Assembly: GCF_010894435.1 (NCBI RefSeq)
Contig: NZ_JAAIXZ010000001.1
Span: forward strand, 39,906 to 103,905
Direction: 5' to 3'
DNA: 64,000 nt
Origin: Pyxidicoccus trucidator
Lineage (GTDB): Bacteria > Myxococcota > Myxococcia > Myxococcales > Myxococcaceae
Shown: positions 11,222-19,664 of the stretch, in pieces
How positions within the stretch are numbered: position 1 is the first letter of the stretch
How the letters are laid out: the number at the start of each line of letters is the position of its first letter
The notes under the pieces: generated by a model
Told to the model about the DNA's origin: nothing
The model's input: the letters and a program-made list of their open reading frames with translations, nothing else
Databases searched by the model: none
Position numbers and translations under genes: made by a program

Positions 11222-12031
11222 TCACGGCAACGCGGGGGCGGCCACCTGGGGCTCCCGGGAGGCGTCGCGCCGGCGGGTCTCCTTGAGGAAGGCCAGCACC
11301 CCGTCGGCAATCGCCTCGGCCAGCTTCTCCTGGTACTCCGAGCGGCCCAGCTTCGCGCCCTCCTGCGGATGGGAGATGTAGCCCACCTCCACGAGGACGG
11401 CCGGGCACTCCACGCCGGAGAGGACGAAGAAGGGCGCCTGCTGGACGCCCCGGTCCGCGGCGCGAGTCCCCCGGATGAGGCGCGGGTGGATGGCGTAGGC
11501 CAGCCGGGAGGAATCCGCATGCGCCTCCGTGCGCACCAGGTCCTGGAGGATGAAGGCCAGCGTGGAGTCGCCCCGCGCCGCGCGGCTCACCGGCGCCTCC
11601 GCGTTCTCCCGGTCCGCCACCGCGCGCGCGGCGTCGCCCGAGGCGTTGGCGGACAGGAAGTACGTCTCGATGCCCTCGGTGCGCGCGCGCATCCGCTTCG
11701 TGGGCATGGAGTTGGCGTGGATGGAGAGGAAGAGGTCCGCGCCATGGTCGTTGGTCATCGACACGCGCTCGGTCAGCGACACCTGCGAGTCGCGCTCGCG
11801 GGTGAGGTACACCTCGCCGCCCGCCGCTTCCAGGCGCGCCCGCAGGCGCTGGGCAATCTGGAGCGCCACTTCCTTCTCGCGCAGCTCGCCGGGGCCCTTC
11901 GCGCCCTCCTGCACACCGCCGTGGCCCGGGTCGATGACGATGCGCGCGGGCCGCTCCCCTGCCCCCGCGACGACGGGGACGAGCCAGAGCAGCGACAGGA
12001 CGGCGAGGAGGGTGCGGTGCGACGGCGGCAT
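11222..12031 (-). CDS. N-acetylmuramoyl-L-alanine amidase (Amidase_3)
   Basis: Zinc amidase that cleaves the amide bond between MurNAc and the peptide stem, acting in the periplasm on septal or remodelling peptidoglycan. The 269-residue protein starts with a signal peptide (MPPSHRTLLAVLSLLWLVPVVAGAG). The Amidase_3 motifs follow: IDPGHGG (zinc His), a Glu in the GELREKEVAL segment, LSIHANS (zinc His) and the catalytic Glu in VLVEVGYISHP. There is no AMIN or LysM targeting domain, so it is a minimal AmiC-like enzyme. A longer in-frame extension upstream lacks a signal peptide and was rejected. Confidence 0.92.
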   Translation of the reverse strand: MPPSHRTLLAVLSLLWLVPVVAGAGERPARIVIDPGHGGVQEGAKGPGELREKEVALQIAQRLRARLEAAGGEVYLTRERDSQVSLTERVSMTNDHGADLFLSIHANSMPTKRMRARTEGIETYFLSANASGDAARAVADRENAEAPVSRAARGDSTLAFILQDLVRTEAHADSSRLAYAIHPRLIRGTRAADRGVQQAPFFVLSGVECPAVLVEVGYISHPQEGAKLGRSEYQEKLAEAIADGVLAFLKETRRRDASREPQVAAPALP

Positions 12032-12113
12032 GCCGGGGAGAGATGCTACCGGAGGGTGCCCCCGGGAGCGAAATCCGGGCCGGCAGGGAGCCCCGCGCGG
12101 GTGGACGGGGCGT

Positions 12114-13172
12114 TCAGCCGATGACGTCGATGCCGGGCCGGCCTGCGCGGACCTCACCGATGAGGGCCGCGTCCACGCCGGCCGCCTCCAGCGCCTTGAG
12201 TGCCTTGAGCGCGTGGCGGGCGGGCACGCTGGCCAGCAGGCCGCCGTTGGTCTGCGCATCCGCGAGCACCCACTGGATGTGCTCGGGCAGCCCGTCCGGG
12301 AAGCGCACCTTCTTCTTCACGTGGGCGAGGTTGGCCTTGGTGCCTCCGGGCACCACGCCCTGCTCGGCCAGCGCGGCCACATCCATGATGAGCGGGATGC
12401 GCTCCAGGTCCAGCGCCGCGCGCGTCTTCGCTCCGGTCATCATCTCCAGCAGGTGCCCCAGCAGTCCGTAGCCCGTCACGTCCGTGAGGGCATTCACCTT
12501 GAACTTGCCAGAGGCGAAGACCTCGCCAGCGGCGCGGTTGAGGGCGGACATCACCCCCACGACGCGCTTGGAGAGCTGCTTCGAGGCGACCCCGCGCTTG
12601 ATGGCGGTGGTGGCGATGCCCGAGCCCAGCGGCTTGGTGAGGAACAGCACGTCCCCCGGCTTCGCGCCCGCGTTGGTGAGCACCTTCTTCGGGTTCACCA
12701 CGCCGGTGACGGCCATGCCGTACTTCGGCTCCGGGTCCCTCACGCTGTGGCCACCGAGGATGGGGATGCCCGCCTCGTCCGCCTTGGACTGGCCCCCCGC
12801 GAGAATCTTCGACAGCACGGACAGCGGCTGGCCGTCCGGGAAGCCCACTAGGTTGAGGGCGAAGATGGGCCGCGCGCCCATGGCGTAGATGTCCGACAGG
12901 GCATTCGCCGCGGCGATGGCCCCGAACTGGAACGGGTCGTCCACCACGGGCGGGAAGAAGTCCACCGTCTCCACCACGGCCAGGCCGGGCGTGAGGCGAT
13001 AGACGGCCGCATCGTCGTTGGTGGAGAAACCCACCAGCGCCTGGGGACCACCGGCAGTCTTCAGTCGGCGCAGGACCTGCGCCAAGTCCGCGGGCCGCAG
13101 TTTCGCCGCTCAGCCCGCGCAGTGACTCAGTTCGGTGAGACGCTTCGGCTTCACCGGCTGCTCGTCCGCCAT
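12114..13172 (-). CDS. selD: Selenide, water dikinase SelD, itself a selenoprotein (in-frame UGA = Sec21)
   Basis: Makes selenophosphate from selenide and ATP for selenocysteine and selenouridine synthesis. Reading from ATG at 13172 (MADEQPVKPKRLTELSHC), the segment SHCAG is followed by UGA (13110-13112) and then AAKLRPADLAQVLRR. This is the place where SelD carries its catalytic Cys or Sec before a conserved Lys (here Lys24). The body continues with STNDDAAVYRL, ETVDFFPPVVDDP, GGHSVRDPEPKYG and the C-terminal DAQTNGGLL. A bacterial SECIS-like hairpin follows the UGA. A gene finder would begin at 13085 and drop the active site. Total 352 residues including Sec. The family is certain; Sec insertion is inferred from the motif and hairpin. 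Confidence 0.92.
13067..13083 (-). promoter_or_regulatory. bSECIS-like hairpin for selD Sec insertion
   Basis: A perfect 7-bp stem (GGCGCAG / CTGCGCC) with loop GTC starts 27 bases after the in-frame UGA, so the GGTC apical region lies about 33 bases downstream. Its apex GCAGGTCCTGC strongly resembles the E. coli fdhF SECIS apex GCAGGTCTGC, which SelB recognises. It lies inside the coding sequence, as bacterial SECIS elements do. Confidence 0.7.
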
Positions 13173-13224
13173 GGTGCTCCCCTTCCCCGCGCGGCCCGTG
13201 AGCGGGGCCGCGGCTGTCCGTCCG

Positions 13225-14166
13225 TCAGGCCTTGCGTACGTAGTCGCGCTTCAGCAGCTGCGCCACCGCTTCCGCCGTCACCACGTCGTCCGCGTCCGCC
13301 CGGTCCAGTACCGCGCCGAGCGTGCCGTAGTTGTGCACCAGTTGGAGCACGTCCAGCATCTCCGGCGCCAGCTCCTTGAGGGGCGGCGTCAGGGGCATGG
13401 CCAGCGCCAGCGGCGCGTCCAGGGCCGGCAGGCTGGGCTGCAGCCGCTTCATCTCGTCCAGTTGGCGGAGCGAGTCCATCAGGAGCGCCTCGGTGGACGA
13501 GTCCAGCTCCACCATGAACTCCTGGTTGTCCGCCGGGCGCAGCTCGAAGTCGCCCTGCTCCCAGGTGATGATGCGGTTGAAGCTCTTCTGCGGGCCCAGG
13601 TTGTGGTTGTCGCCGATGACGGCGTAGTACACGCGGCCCTGGCGCAGGTAGATGCGGCCCTCCTGGTCGCTCGTCACCACCAGCACGCCGTTCTTCTTGG
13701 ACGTGTGGAAGAGCTGGAGCAGGTCCGGCAGGGGGATTTCCTCAATCTTCCCCGTCATGGAGCTGGCCTTGTTGGTGGTGCGCGCGGCCTGGACGGCGGC
13801 GACCTCCTCCAGCTTCTGCTTGGCCATGCTCTCGTCGACGTTGGCGCCATCCGCGCCCTGGTGGACGAGCTTGAGGATGGAGGTGCCGATGAGGATGCGG
13901 TCCCCCTCCTTCAGCCGGGCCTGCTTCACCTTCTCACCGTTGACGAAGGTGCCGTTGGTGGAGCCCAGGTCCTCGATGGTGATCTTCCCGTCGGAGAAGC
14001 TGATCTTCGCGTGCTTGCGAGAGACCATGTCCTCGACGAGCACCATGTCCAGCTCGCTCGAGCGACCGATGACGATCTGCTTGTCCACCTTCAGTGGGAA
14101 CTCGCCACCCTGGTACTTCCCGGAGATGAACTTGAGGGCGTAGGTCTTCTGGGTGTCCATGGTCAT
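13225..14166 (-). CDS. FHA domain protein with DUF4388-type C-terminal domain
   Basis: Probable phospho-threonine-binding signalling protein, 313 residues. The FHA domain covers about residues 25-105 (VIGRSSELDMVL, RKHAKI, GSTNGTFVNGE: the canonical Arg, Ser, His and Asn ligands are present). The second part (about 135-310, MTGKIEEIPLPDLLQLFHTSKKNGVL... then a helical tail) resembles the DUF4388/PATAN module common in myxobacterial signalling proteins. The start overlaps the TPR gene by 4 bases; a second Met two codons on is an alternative. FHA proteins usually pair with Ser/Thr kinases, abundant in myxobacteria, but none is adjacent. Confidence 0.85.
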   Translation of the reverse strand: MTMDTQKTYALKFISGKYQGGEFPLKVDKQIVIGRSSELDMVLVEDMVSRKHAKISFSDGKITIEDLGSTNGTFVNGEKVKQARLKEGDRILIGTSILKLVHQGADGANVDESMAKQKLEEVAAVQAARTTNKASSMTGKIEEIPLPDLLQLFHTSKKNGVLVVTSDQEGRIYLRQGRVYYAVIGDNHNLGPQKSFNRIITWEQGDFELRPADNQEFMVELDSSTEALLMDSLRQLDEMKRLQPSLPALDAPLALAMPLTPPLKELAPEMLDVLQLVHNYGTLGAVLDRADADDVVTAEAVAQLLKRDYVRKA

Positions 14167-14888
14167 GAACCTGCCTGATCCGCCTTGCCCGGGTCCTTCA
14201 CCAGGTTGAGGTACATCTGCGCGCTCTTGTTATCCGGGCTGCGAGCCAGCACGTCCTCCCAGACCCGTACCGCCTCCGCCCGCCGCCCGGCCGAGTACAG
14301 CGCCACTCCATACTGGATGCTGCCCGGGATGAACGCCGGGTTCTGCGCGATGACCTGCTCGTACTCGACGATGGCCGCTTCGTTGTCCCCGGCGTCACGC
14401 AAGGCATTGCCCAGCTTGAGGCGGATGTCCACGAACTGCGGGCAAAGTCCGAGCGCGCGCCGGTACTCTTCAATCGCCTTCGCCCACGCGCCGCTGGAGG
14501 CGAAGACGTCGCCAATCTCGCCGTACATGTTGGCGATCTTCTTCTCGACGTAGGGGTCCAACTCGCCGGGGCCGCTCTTCTGCTGGGAGAGGGCGGCCTG
14601 GTAGACCTCCTTCGCCTCGGCGTACTTCCCCATGTCGTTGTAGATGACGGCCAGATTCAGGGCCGCCTCCGTGTACGCGGGGTTGAGCTGCAGCGCGGAC
14701 TCGAAGGCGCGCTGCGCCCGGGCGAACTGGCCCTGGTCGTGGTAGATGATGCCGAGCATGTTGAACACGTCCGCGAAGGTCGGGTTCTGCTCGACAATCT
14801 TCGCGAGGTATTGCTCGGCCTGGGCGTACTGCTTCTTCTCGAAGTAGCCGCGCCCGAGGGTCAGTAGCTGCTTGAGGGGCTCTTCCAT
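14163..14888 (-). CDS. TPR repeat protein
   Basis: A 241-residue protein made almost entirely of tetratricopeptide repeats (for example YFEKKQYAQAEQYLAKIVEQNP, then FNMLGIIYHDQGQFARAQRAFESALQLNP). I count about five to six repeats with a break near residues 100-115. It has no signal peptide or membrane segment, so it should be a cytoplasmic scaffold. It is translationally coupled to the FHA gene through a 4-base overlap, suggesting that the two products work together. No specific partner can be named. Confidence 0.8.
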   Translation of the reverse strand: MEEPLKQLLTLGRGYFEKKQYAQAEQYLAKIVEQNPTFADVFNMLGIIYHDQGQFARAQRAFESALQLNPAYTEAALNLAVIYNDMGKYAEAKEVYQAALSQQKSGPGELDPYVEKKIANMYGEIGDVFASSGAWAKAIEEYRRALGLCPQFVDIRLKLGNALRDAGDNEAAIVEYEQVIAQNPAFIPGSIQYGVALYSAGRRAEAVRVWEDVLARSPDNKSAQMYLNLVKDPGKADQAGS

Positions 14889-14927
14889 GAATCGGCCCGC
14901 CAGGGCCCTGCCTCCGAGGCGGCTAGC

Positions 14928-15632
14928 CTACATGAGCCCGGGCGAAAACAAGAATTCATCACCGTGAAGCGTCAGGGATAGTTGCCGCTCGCCCCGGGTG
15001 TCCACCGGCCGCTCCGGCAGCGCCCCCAGCAGGCGCCAGTGTTCGGTAACGACAGCGTCCTCCCGCTCCAGCCGGACGTACCAGGCCTCGGCCCGGTAGC
15101 CGCGCGCGCTCATCCTCCGCAGGGACTCCCACTCCGGCCCGCCCACGCCCGGGGTGCCCGGCCCCGCCAGCTTCGCCAGTGCGCTCGCGTCCGCCGCCTG
15201 GAGCGCCCGGCGCCGGGACTCCAGGGCCGTCACCACGGCCAGCAGCCGGGGCGCCGCGGTGCCCTCTGGCACCCAGTCCCCGTCCCTCACGACGAAGGGC
15301 ACCCGCTCCACCCCGGCGGTGCCCACCTCGGTGGTGCCCAGGGTGCCATCGAAGTCGAGCGTGGCGTGGGCCTCCGCCCGCTTCGCGCCGGGCTCCACCA
15401 CCACGGTGATGCGCGCGAAGCGGTGCTTGCGGGACTTCAGGGGGAGGTCGGAGCCGGGCACGGGCAGCGTCAGCCCGTCGGCCTCGGTCTCCTTGAGGGC
15501 GGTGATGATTTCCGCCTCGGGACCGGCCGCCGCGCCCAGGAAACGGGGGGCGAAGACGGCCAGGGTGGCGCCCAGCGCCAGGAAGACGATGAGGGCGCCG
15601 CCCAGGCGGCTCCACTCCTCGGTGGTCCTCAC
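14928..15632 (-). CDS. Hypothetical membrane-anchored protein
   Basis: A 234-residue protein with one N-terminal membrane segment (about residues 11-31, LGGALIVFLALGATLAVFAPRF) and a soluble, probably periplasmic remainder. I do not recognise a family. The soluble part has alternating strands (FARITVVVEPGAKRAEAHATLDF) and mid-region Ala-rich helices. Its start overlaps the bamD stop by 4 bases, so it is coupled to an outer-membrane assembly gene and may have an envelope role; that is inference from position. Confidence 0.65.
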   Translation of the reverse strand: MRTTEEWSRLGGALIVFLALGATLAVFAPRFLGAAAGPEAEIITALKETEADGLTLPVPGSDLPLKSRKHRFARITVVVEPGAKRAEAHATLDFDGTLGTTEVGTAGVERVPFVVRDGDWVPEGTAAPRLLAVVTALESRRRALQAADASALAKLAGPGTPGVGGPEWESLRRMSARGYRAEAWYVRLEREDAVVTEHWRLLGALPERPVDTRGERQLSLTLHGDEFLFSPGLM

Positions 15633-16405
15633 GGGCCCAGCATTCGCTGGGCACGCTCCGCGGCGGGCGTCCCAGGCAGGCGGCGCTGCACCTGGCGCAG
15701 CGTCTCCTCCGCCTTCTTCGGGTCATTCAGCTTCACGTAGGCCGAGTGGAGGTCGAAGAGGGCCTCCTCCTCATAGGGAGTGCCGGGGTAGCGACGGAGG
15801 AGGGACTCCAGGCGCTGGGCCACGGCCTTCCACCGCTCGCGCTTCTGGTAGAAGCGGGCCACGTACAGCTCGTGCTCGGCCAGCCGCTTGCGGGCCTCGT
15901 CCGCGTGGGCCTTGGCCTCGTCGGCGAACTCGGACTTCGGGTACTGGCGCCGGAAGTCCTCCATGGCGAGCAGCGCGGCCTGGATTTCCCCCTGGTCCTT
16001 CTCCTCCGAGGGGGGCAGGGCGAAGAAGTCCGAGGGGTAGTCCTCCACGTGCGTGAGGGCGGAGCGGTAGGCGGCGTAGTCCACCTTGGCGTGCGTGGGG
16101 TGGAGCTTGATGAAGGACTCGTACAGGTCGCGCGCCTCGGGCCAGGCCTCGCGGGCGAAGTCCACGTCGGCCAGCTTCAGCTCCGCCTCGCGGGCGGCCT
16201 CCTGGTAGGGGAACTTCGCGCGGACGTACTCGAAGTACTTCTGGGCGCGGAGGAAGTCCTTGTTGTCCAGGGCCTCCACACCGAGCCGGAGGTTCTCCTC
16301 GGCGGCGTTGGCGTACTCGGGCTCACCGGCCTGTCCCGAGGTGAGGGACGCACAGCCGGAGGCAAGCAACAGGACGGCGGTCAGGAAGGCGACGGCGGAA
16401 CGCAT
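15629..16405 (-). CDS. bamD: Outer membrane protein assembly factor BamD (YfiO family lipoprotein)
   Basis: Lipoprotein subunit of the BAM complex that folds outer-membrane beta-barrels. The 258-residue frame begins with a lipoprotein signal (MRSAVAFLTAVLLLASGC, lipobox ASGC). TPR-like helices follow: AAEENLRLGVEALDNKDFLRAQKYFEYV, then KFPYQEAAREAELKLADV, the typical BamD first repeats. The start at 16405 gives the signal directly; upstream in-frame sequence is not coding. It lies 10 bases after recX and overlaps the next gene by 4 bases. The second half diverges from proteobacterial BamD, so a related TPR lipoprotein is possible. Confidence 0.82.
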   Translation of the reverse strand: MRSAVAFLTAVLLLASGCASLTSGQAGEPEYANAAEENLRLGVEALDNKDFLRAQKYFEYVRAKFPYQEAAREAELKLADVDFAREAWPEARDLYESFIKLHPTHAKVDYAAYRSALTHVEDYPSDFFALPPSEEKDQGEIQAALLAMEDFRRQYPKSEFADEAKAHADEARKRLAEHELYVARFYQKRERWKAVAQRLESLLRRYPGTPYEEEALFDLHSAYVKLNDPKKAEETLRQVQRRLPGTPAAERAQRMLGP

Positions 16406-16415
16406 CTCCACCACG

Positions 16416-16922
16416 CTATTCGTCCGGACCGGAGGGGTCCAGCGAAGGTTCACCCAGTAGCCGGTGGATGACGTCTTCGGAGAAGCCCCGGCTGTCGAGA
16501 AGCCTGCCCGCGCGCGCCCGCTCCTTCGCGTCGAGCGGCCGGCCAAGCAACCCCCGCCCCTCCAGCACCGCGCGGGCCGTGGCCAGCGCGTCGAACTCCT
16601 CCGCGCCGCTCGCCTGGGCCAGGGCCCGCCGGGCTGTCTCCTCCGGCAGCCCATGGGACTCCAGCCGCTGGAGCACGGCGCGCGGGCCCAGCCGGCCCTT
16701 GCGCAGCAGCGCGGCGGCGCGCTCCTGGGCGAAGCGCGCGTCGTCGAGGTAGCCCCAGCCCTGGACCCGCGCGAGCGCCTCCTCGCGCACCTTCTCCGAG
16801 AAGCCCTTGCGCTCCAGGGCGGCCTCCAATTCGTGGCGGCTGCGGGCGCGAACGGAGAGGAGCTTCACACAGGCGTCCGTGGCACGCCGGACAGCGTCGG
16901 GGCCTTCGTCCTCCGGATGCAT
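16416..16922 (-). CDS. recX: Regulatory protein RecX
   Basis: Binds RecA filaments and modulates recombination and SOS strength. The 168-residue protein has the three-helix RecX repeats: ACVKLLSVRARSRHELEAAL, then KGFSEKVREEALARVQGWGYLDDARFAQ, the most recognisable part of the family. I start at ATG 16922 (MHPEDEG); a TTG 33 bases upstream is possible, and neither has a strong ribosome site. recA is not adjacent. It heads the leftward run that continues with bamD. Confidence 0.85.
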   Translation of the reverse strand: MHPEDEGPDAVRRATDACVKLLSVRARSRHELEAALERKGFSEKVREEALARVQGWGYLDDARFAQERAAALLRKGRLGPRAVLQRLESHGLPEETARRALAQASGAEEFDALATARAVLEGRGLLGRPLDAKERARAGRLLDSRGFSEDVIHRLLGEPSLDPSGPDE

Positions 16923-16957
16923 GGCGGGATACGTAGCATGTGGTAACAGGCCCAACC

Positions 16958-17695
16958 ATGCACCCCGTCCTCGCCCGCTTCCTTGCCGCCGATGCCGCCC
17001 GGGAGACGCTCCGCAAGCAGCAGTCCGGTGAAGCCCTGGCTCCCGACGAGCAGGCCTTCATCGACGCCGCCACCGCGCACCCCAAGCACCAGGGCGTGCT
17101 GCTCGGAGTCAGCGGCCGTGCCCTGTCCTCCGATGCCCAGGCGTCGCTGGTGCTGCTGGCCGCCCACGCCGCGGCCCGCTCCATGCGGGAGGACGCCGAC
17201 CTGGCCGAGCCCACGCGCAAGGCCCGCGAGGCGCTCGCCGAGGAGGGCGCCAGCGAGGAGGAGGCGGACGCCTTCATCGCCTCCATCCTGCTGGAGGAGG
17301 CCTTCGGCTATGAGCAGGACGTGGACACCTTCGACGCCGAGTACGTGAAGGAGTCGCTGAACGAGGTGCCCGCGCTGGCCTCCCTCACCAAGGAGGCCGT
17401 GGACGCCCTCTTCCTCACCTTCGTGAAGGGCGCCGCCAACGACGCCGAGCGCAAGGTGCGCGAGGGCATGGCCCGCGCCCTCTTCGACATCGCGTGGTCG
17501 GAAGGGCCCGCCCCCATCAACCCCGAGCACATGGAAGCACTGCTCGACGCGGAGGTGGTGGACCGGCCCGAAGAGGAGCAGGAGGCCAAGGTGCACGCCA
17601 CCGCGCAGCTGCTCCAGGCGCTCTCCAAGGAGGGACTGGTGGGCCCGCTGCGCCTGTCACGGCTGCGGGCGCTGCTGGGTGAGGAGGACGCGTAG
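16958..17695 (+). CDS. Hypothetical protein, acidic and helical
   Basis: A 245-residue soluble protein rich in Ala and Glu, with no signal or membrane segment. I recognise no family. The sequence is predicted mostly helical (ARKAREALAEEGASEEEAD, FIASILLEEAFGYEQDVD). It is transcribed divergently from recX with 35 bases between start codons, and ends just before the convergent pilT-like gene. ATG at 16958 is preferred over an upstream GTG at 16940. Confidence 0.65.
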   Translation: MHPVLARFLAADAARETLRKQQSGEALAPDEQAFIDAATAHPKHQGVLLGVSGRALSSDAQASLVLLAAHAAARSMREDADLAEPTRKAREALAEEGASEEEADAFIASILLEEAFGYEQDVDTFDAEYVKESLNEVPALASLTKEAVDALFLTFVKGAANDAERKVREGMARALFDIAWSEGPAPINPEHMEALLDAEVVDRPEEEQEAKVHATAQLLQALSKEGLVGPLRLSRLRALLGEEDA

Positions 17696-17734
17696 CGGCG
17701 GAGCCAGCAACCCCGGCTCCACCGCGTCAGCGCC

Positions 17735-19123
17735 TCAGAAGCGTTCGATCTGGAAGTCGTCGTCACCACCGGCGGCCGGCGCGGGTGCCGGAGCGGGCGG
17801 AGGCGTCGGCGGACGCGCGGCGGGCGCGGGCGGACGCGCGGCCGCGGGAGGCGGGCCGGCGGGACGCGGCGCACCGGCGGGCGCCGGAGCTCCCGGGCGC
17901 ATGGCCTGGGCCACCGGAGCCGGCGTGGGCGTCGCCGGGGCGGGAGCCTGAGCCGCCGCCGGGGCCCCCTTCTGCGCGAAGGACGCGGAGCCGGGGATGG
18001 GGCGGGCGTCGCCGGGCTTGGCGTCGAAGTTGTCCCACTTCGAGTCGGACGTACCGCTGATGCCGGAGAAGCGCAGCGCGAAGTCGTCCGGGTTCGTGGC
18101 CTGGCGGTGGGCCTCTTCGTAGGTGACGAGCCCCTGGCGCACCAGGCTCATCAGGGACTGGTCGAAGGTCTGCATCCCGTACGAGTCCGTGCCCTGGGCA
18201 ATGGCATCGTGGATCTCCTTCGTGCGGTCCTTGTCCTCGATGAGCTCGCGCACGCGGGCGGTGACGCGCAGCACCTCCACCGCGGCCACACGGCCCTTGC
18301 CGTCCGCGCGGGGCACGAGACGCTGGCTGACCACGCCCTTGAGCACGCTCGCGAGCTGCAGGCGCACCTGCTTCTGCTGGTGCGGGGGGAAGGCGGAGAC
18401 GATGCGGTTGATGGTCTCCGTGGCGTCCAGCGTGTGCAGCGTGGACATGACGAGGTGGCCCGTCTCGGCCGCGTGCAGCGCCGTCTCAATCGTCTCGTGG
18501 TCTCGCATTTCGCCCACGAGGATGACGTCCGGGTCCTGCCGCAGCGCGCTCTTGAGAGCCTGCGCGAAGCTCATCGTGTCCACGCCCACCTCGCGCTGGT
18601 TCACGATGGAGCGCTTGTCGCGAATGAGGAACTCGATGGGGTCCTCAATCGTCATGATGTGGCTGGTCTCGTTGGCGTTGATGTGGTCGATCATCGCCGC
18701 CAGCGTGGTGGACTTGCCGGAGCCCGTGGTGCCCGTCACCAGGACGAGGCCGCGCTCCTCGCCACAGATTTTCGCGAGCACCTGGGGCAGCAGCAGGTCC
18801 TGCATCGTCATCACCTTGAAGGGGATGACGCGGAGGACGGCGCCCACCGTGCCGCGCTGCTGGAAGACGTTGACGCGGAAGCGGCCCAGGCCGGGGACTC
18901 CGTAGGCCAGGTCCACCTCGTTGCTCGACTTGAACTTCTCCTTCTGGAACTCGTTCATGATGCCGAAGGCCATGCGCGCCACCTCCTCCGGAGGGAGGCG
19001 GCGACCGTCCTTGAGCGGCACCAGCGAGCCGTCCACGCGGAACATCGGCGGGAGGCCAGCCTTGAGATGAATGTCGGAGGCACCGCCGCGCAGGGCGATC
19101 TGCAGAATCTCGTTCAGTTCCAT
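17735..19123 (-). CDS. PilT-like type IV pilus retraction ATPase paralogue with Ala/Pro-rich tail
   Basis: Hexameric secretion ATPase of the PilT/PilU group. Residues 1-345 form the PAS-like N-domain and the RecA-like core: Walker A GTTGSGKS (131-138, Lys137), Asp box (TIEDPIEF), Walker B (DPDVILVGEMRD) and His box (STLHTLDA). The motif corresponding to PilT AIRNLIRE reads ARVRELIED, so it is diverged. From about residue 375 a tail of Ala, Pro and Gly ends in the acidic/aromatic peptide GGDDDFQIERF. At 462 residues it is about 110 longer than PilT. No pilus genes are adjacent. It could serve twitching motility or another machine; it is probably not the main PilT. Confidence 0.9.
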   Translation of the reverse strand: MELNEILQIALRGGASDIHLKAGLPPMFRVDGSLVPLKDGRRLPPEEVARMAFGIMNEFQKEKFKSSNEVDLAYGVPGLGRFRVNVFQQRGTVGAVLRVIPFKVMTMQDLLLPQVLAKICGEERGLVLVTGTTGSGKSTTLAAMIDHINANETSHIMTIEDPIEFLIRDKRSIVNQREVGVDTMSFAQALKSALRQDPDVILVGEMRDHETIETALHAAETGHLVMSTLHTLDATETINRIVSAFPPHQQKQVRLQLASVLKGVVSQRLVPRADGKGRVAAVEVLRVTARVRELIEDKDRTKEIHDAIAQGTDSYGMQTFDQSLMSLVRQGLVTYEEAHRQATNPDDFALRFSGISGTSDSKWDNFDAKPGDARPIPGSASFAQKGAPAAAQAPAPATPTPAPVAQAMRPGAPAPAGAPRPAGPPPAAARPPAPAARPPTPPPAPAPAPAAGGDDDFQIERF

Positions 19124-19190
19124 GAGCGAGGAGGATGGTAGCAGAGCCCCGCGGCCTCAGGCGATGGCCCGCCAACCCCGGAAACGACAA

Positions 19191-19220
19191 CGGCGGAGGC
19201 CCCCGAGAGGACCTCCGCCG
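19191..19220 (-). terminator. Terminator of the rplM-rpsI operon
   Basis: A perfect 9-bp stem (CGGCGGAGG / CCTCCGCCG, 12-nt loop) starts 28 bases after the rpsI stop and is followed on the minus strand by TTGTCGTTTC, a T-rich run. Confidence 0.7.
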
Positions 19221-19248
19221 CGAAGACAACCAAGCAGCCGAGTTCGAC

Positions 19249-19650
19249 TTAGCGCTTGGAGAACTGGAACCGGCGACGCGCGCCCGGCTGACCGTACTTC
19301 TTGCGCTCGACCGCGCGAGCATCGCGGGTGAGGAAGCCGGCCTTCTTCAGCGCCGGACGGAACTCCGGGTTGAAGGAGCACAGCGCACGGGCGATACCGT
19401 GACGGATGGCGCCGGCCTGGCCGGAGAGACCGCCGCCCTTCACGTTGACCGTGATGTCCAGCTTGCCCTTCTGCTCGAGGATGTCGAGGGGCTGGTTGAG
19501 CACCATCTTCGAGGTCTCACGACCGAAGTAGGCGTTGAGCTCGCGACCGTTGACGGTGACCTGGCCGGTGCCGGGACGAATCCAGACACGGGCGGTGGCC
19601 TCCTTGCGGCGGCCGGTGGCGTAGAAACCGAGTTCTTGATGGATGGCCAT
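19249..19650 (-). CDS. rpsI: 30S ribosomal protein S9
   Basis: Small-subunit protein whose C-terminal tail reaches the P site. 133 residues, with the family signatures [15 protein letters not shown] near the N-terminus, [19 protein letters not shown] in the middle and the invariant basic end RRRFQFSKR. It lies 14 bases downstream of rplM, the universal L13-S9 operon. Confidence 0.98.
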   Translation of the reverse strand: MAIHQELGFYATGRRKEATARVWIRPGTGQVTVNGRELNAYFGRETSKMVLNQPLDILEQKGKLDITVNVKGGGLSGQAGAIRHGIARALCSFNPEFRPALKKAGFLTRDARAVERKKYGQPGARRRFQFSKR

Positions 19651-19664
19651 GGACGTTGTCTCCT

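Noticed and set aside
13086..13172. UGA in the selD N-terminus read as a stop, making the gene start at 13085.
   Set aside because: The upstream 29 codons match the SelD N-terminus, the UGA is at the catalytic Cys/Sec position and a SECIS-like hairpin follows.
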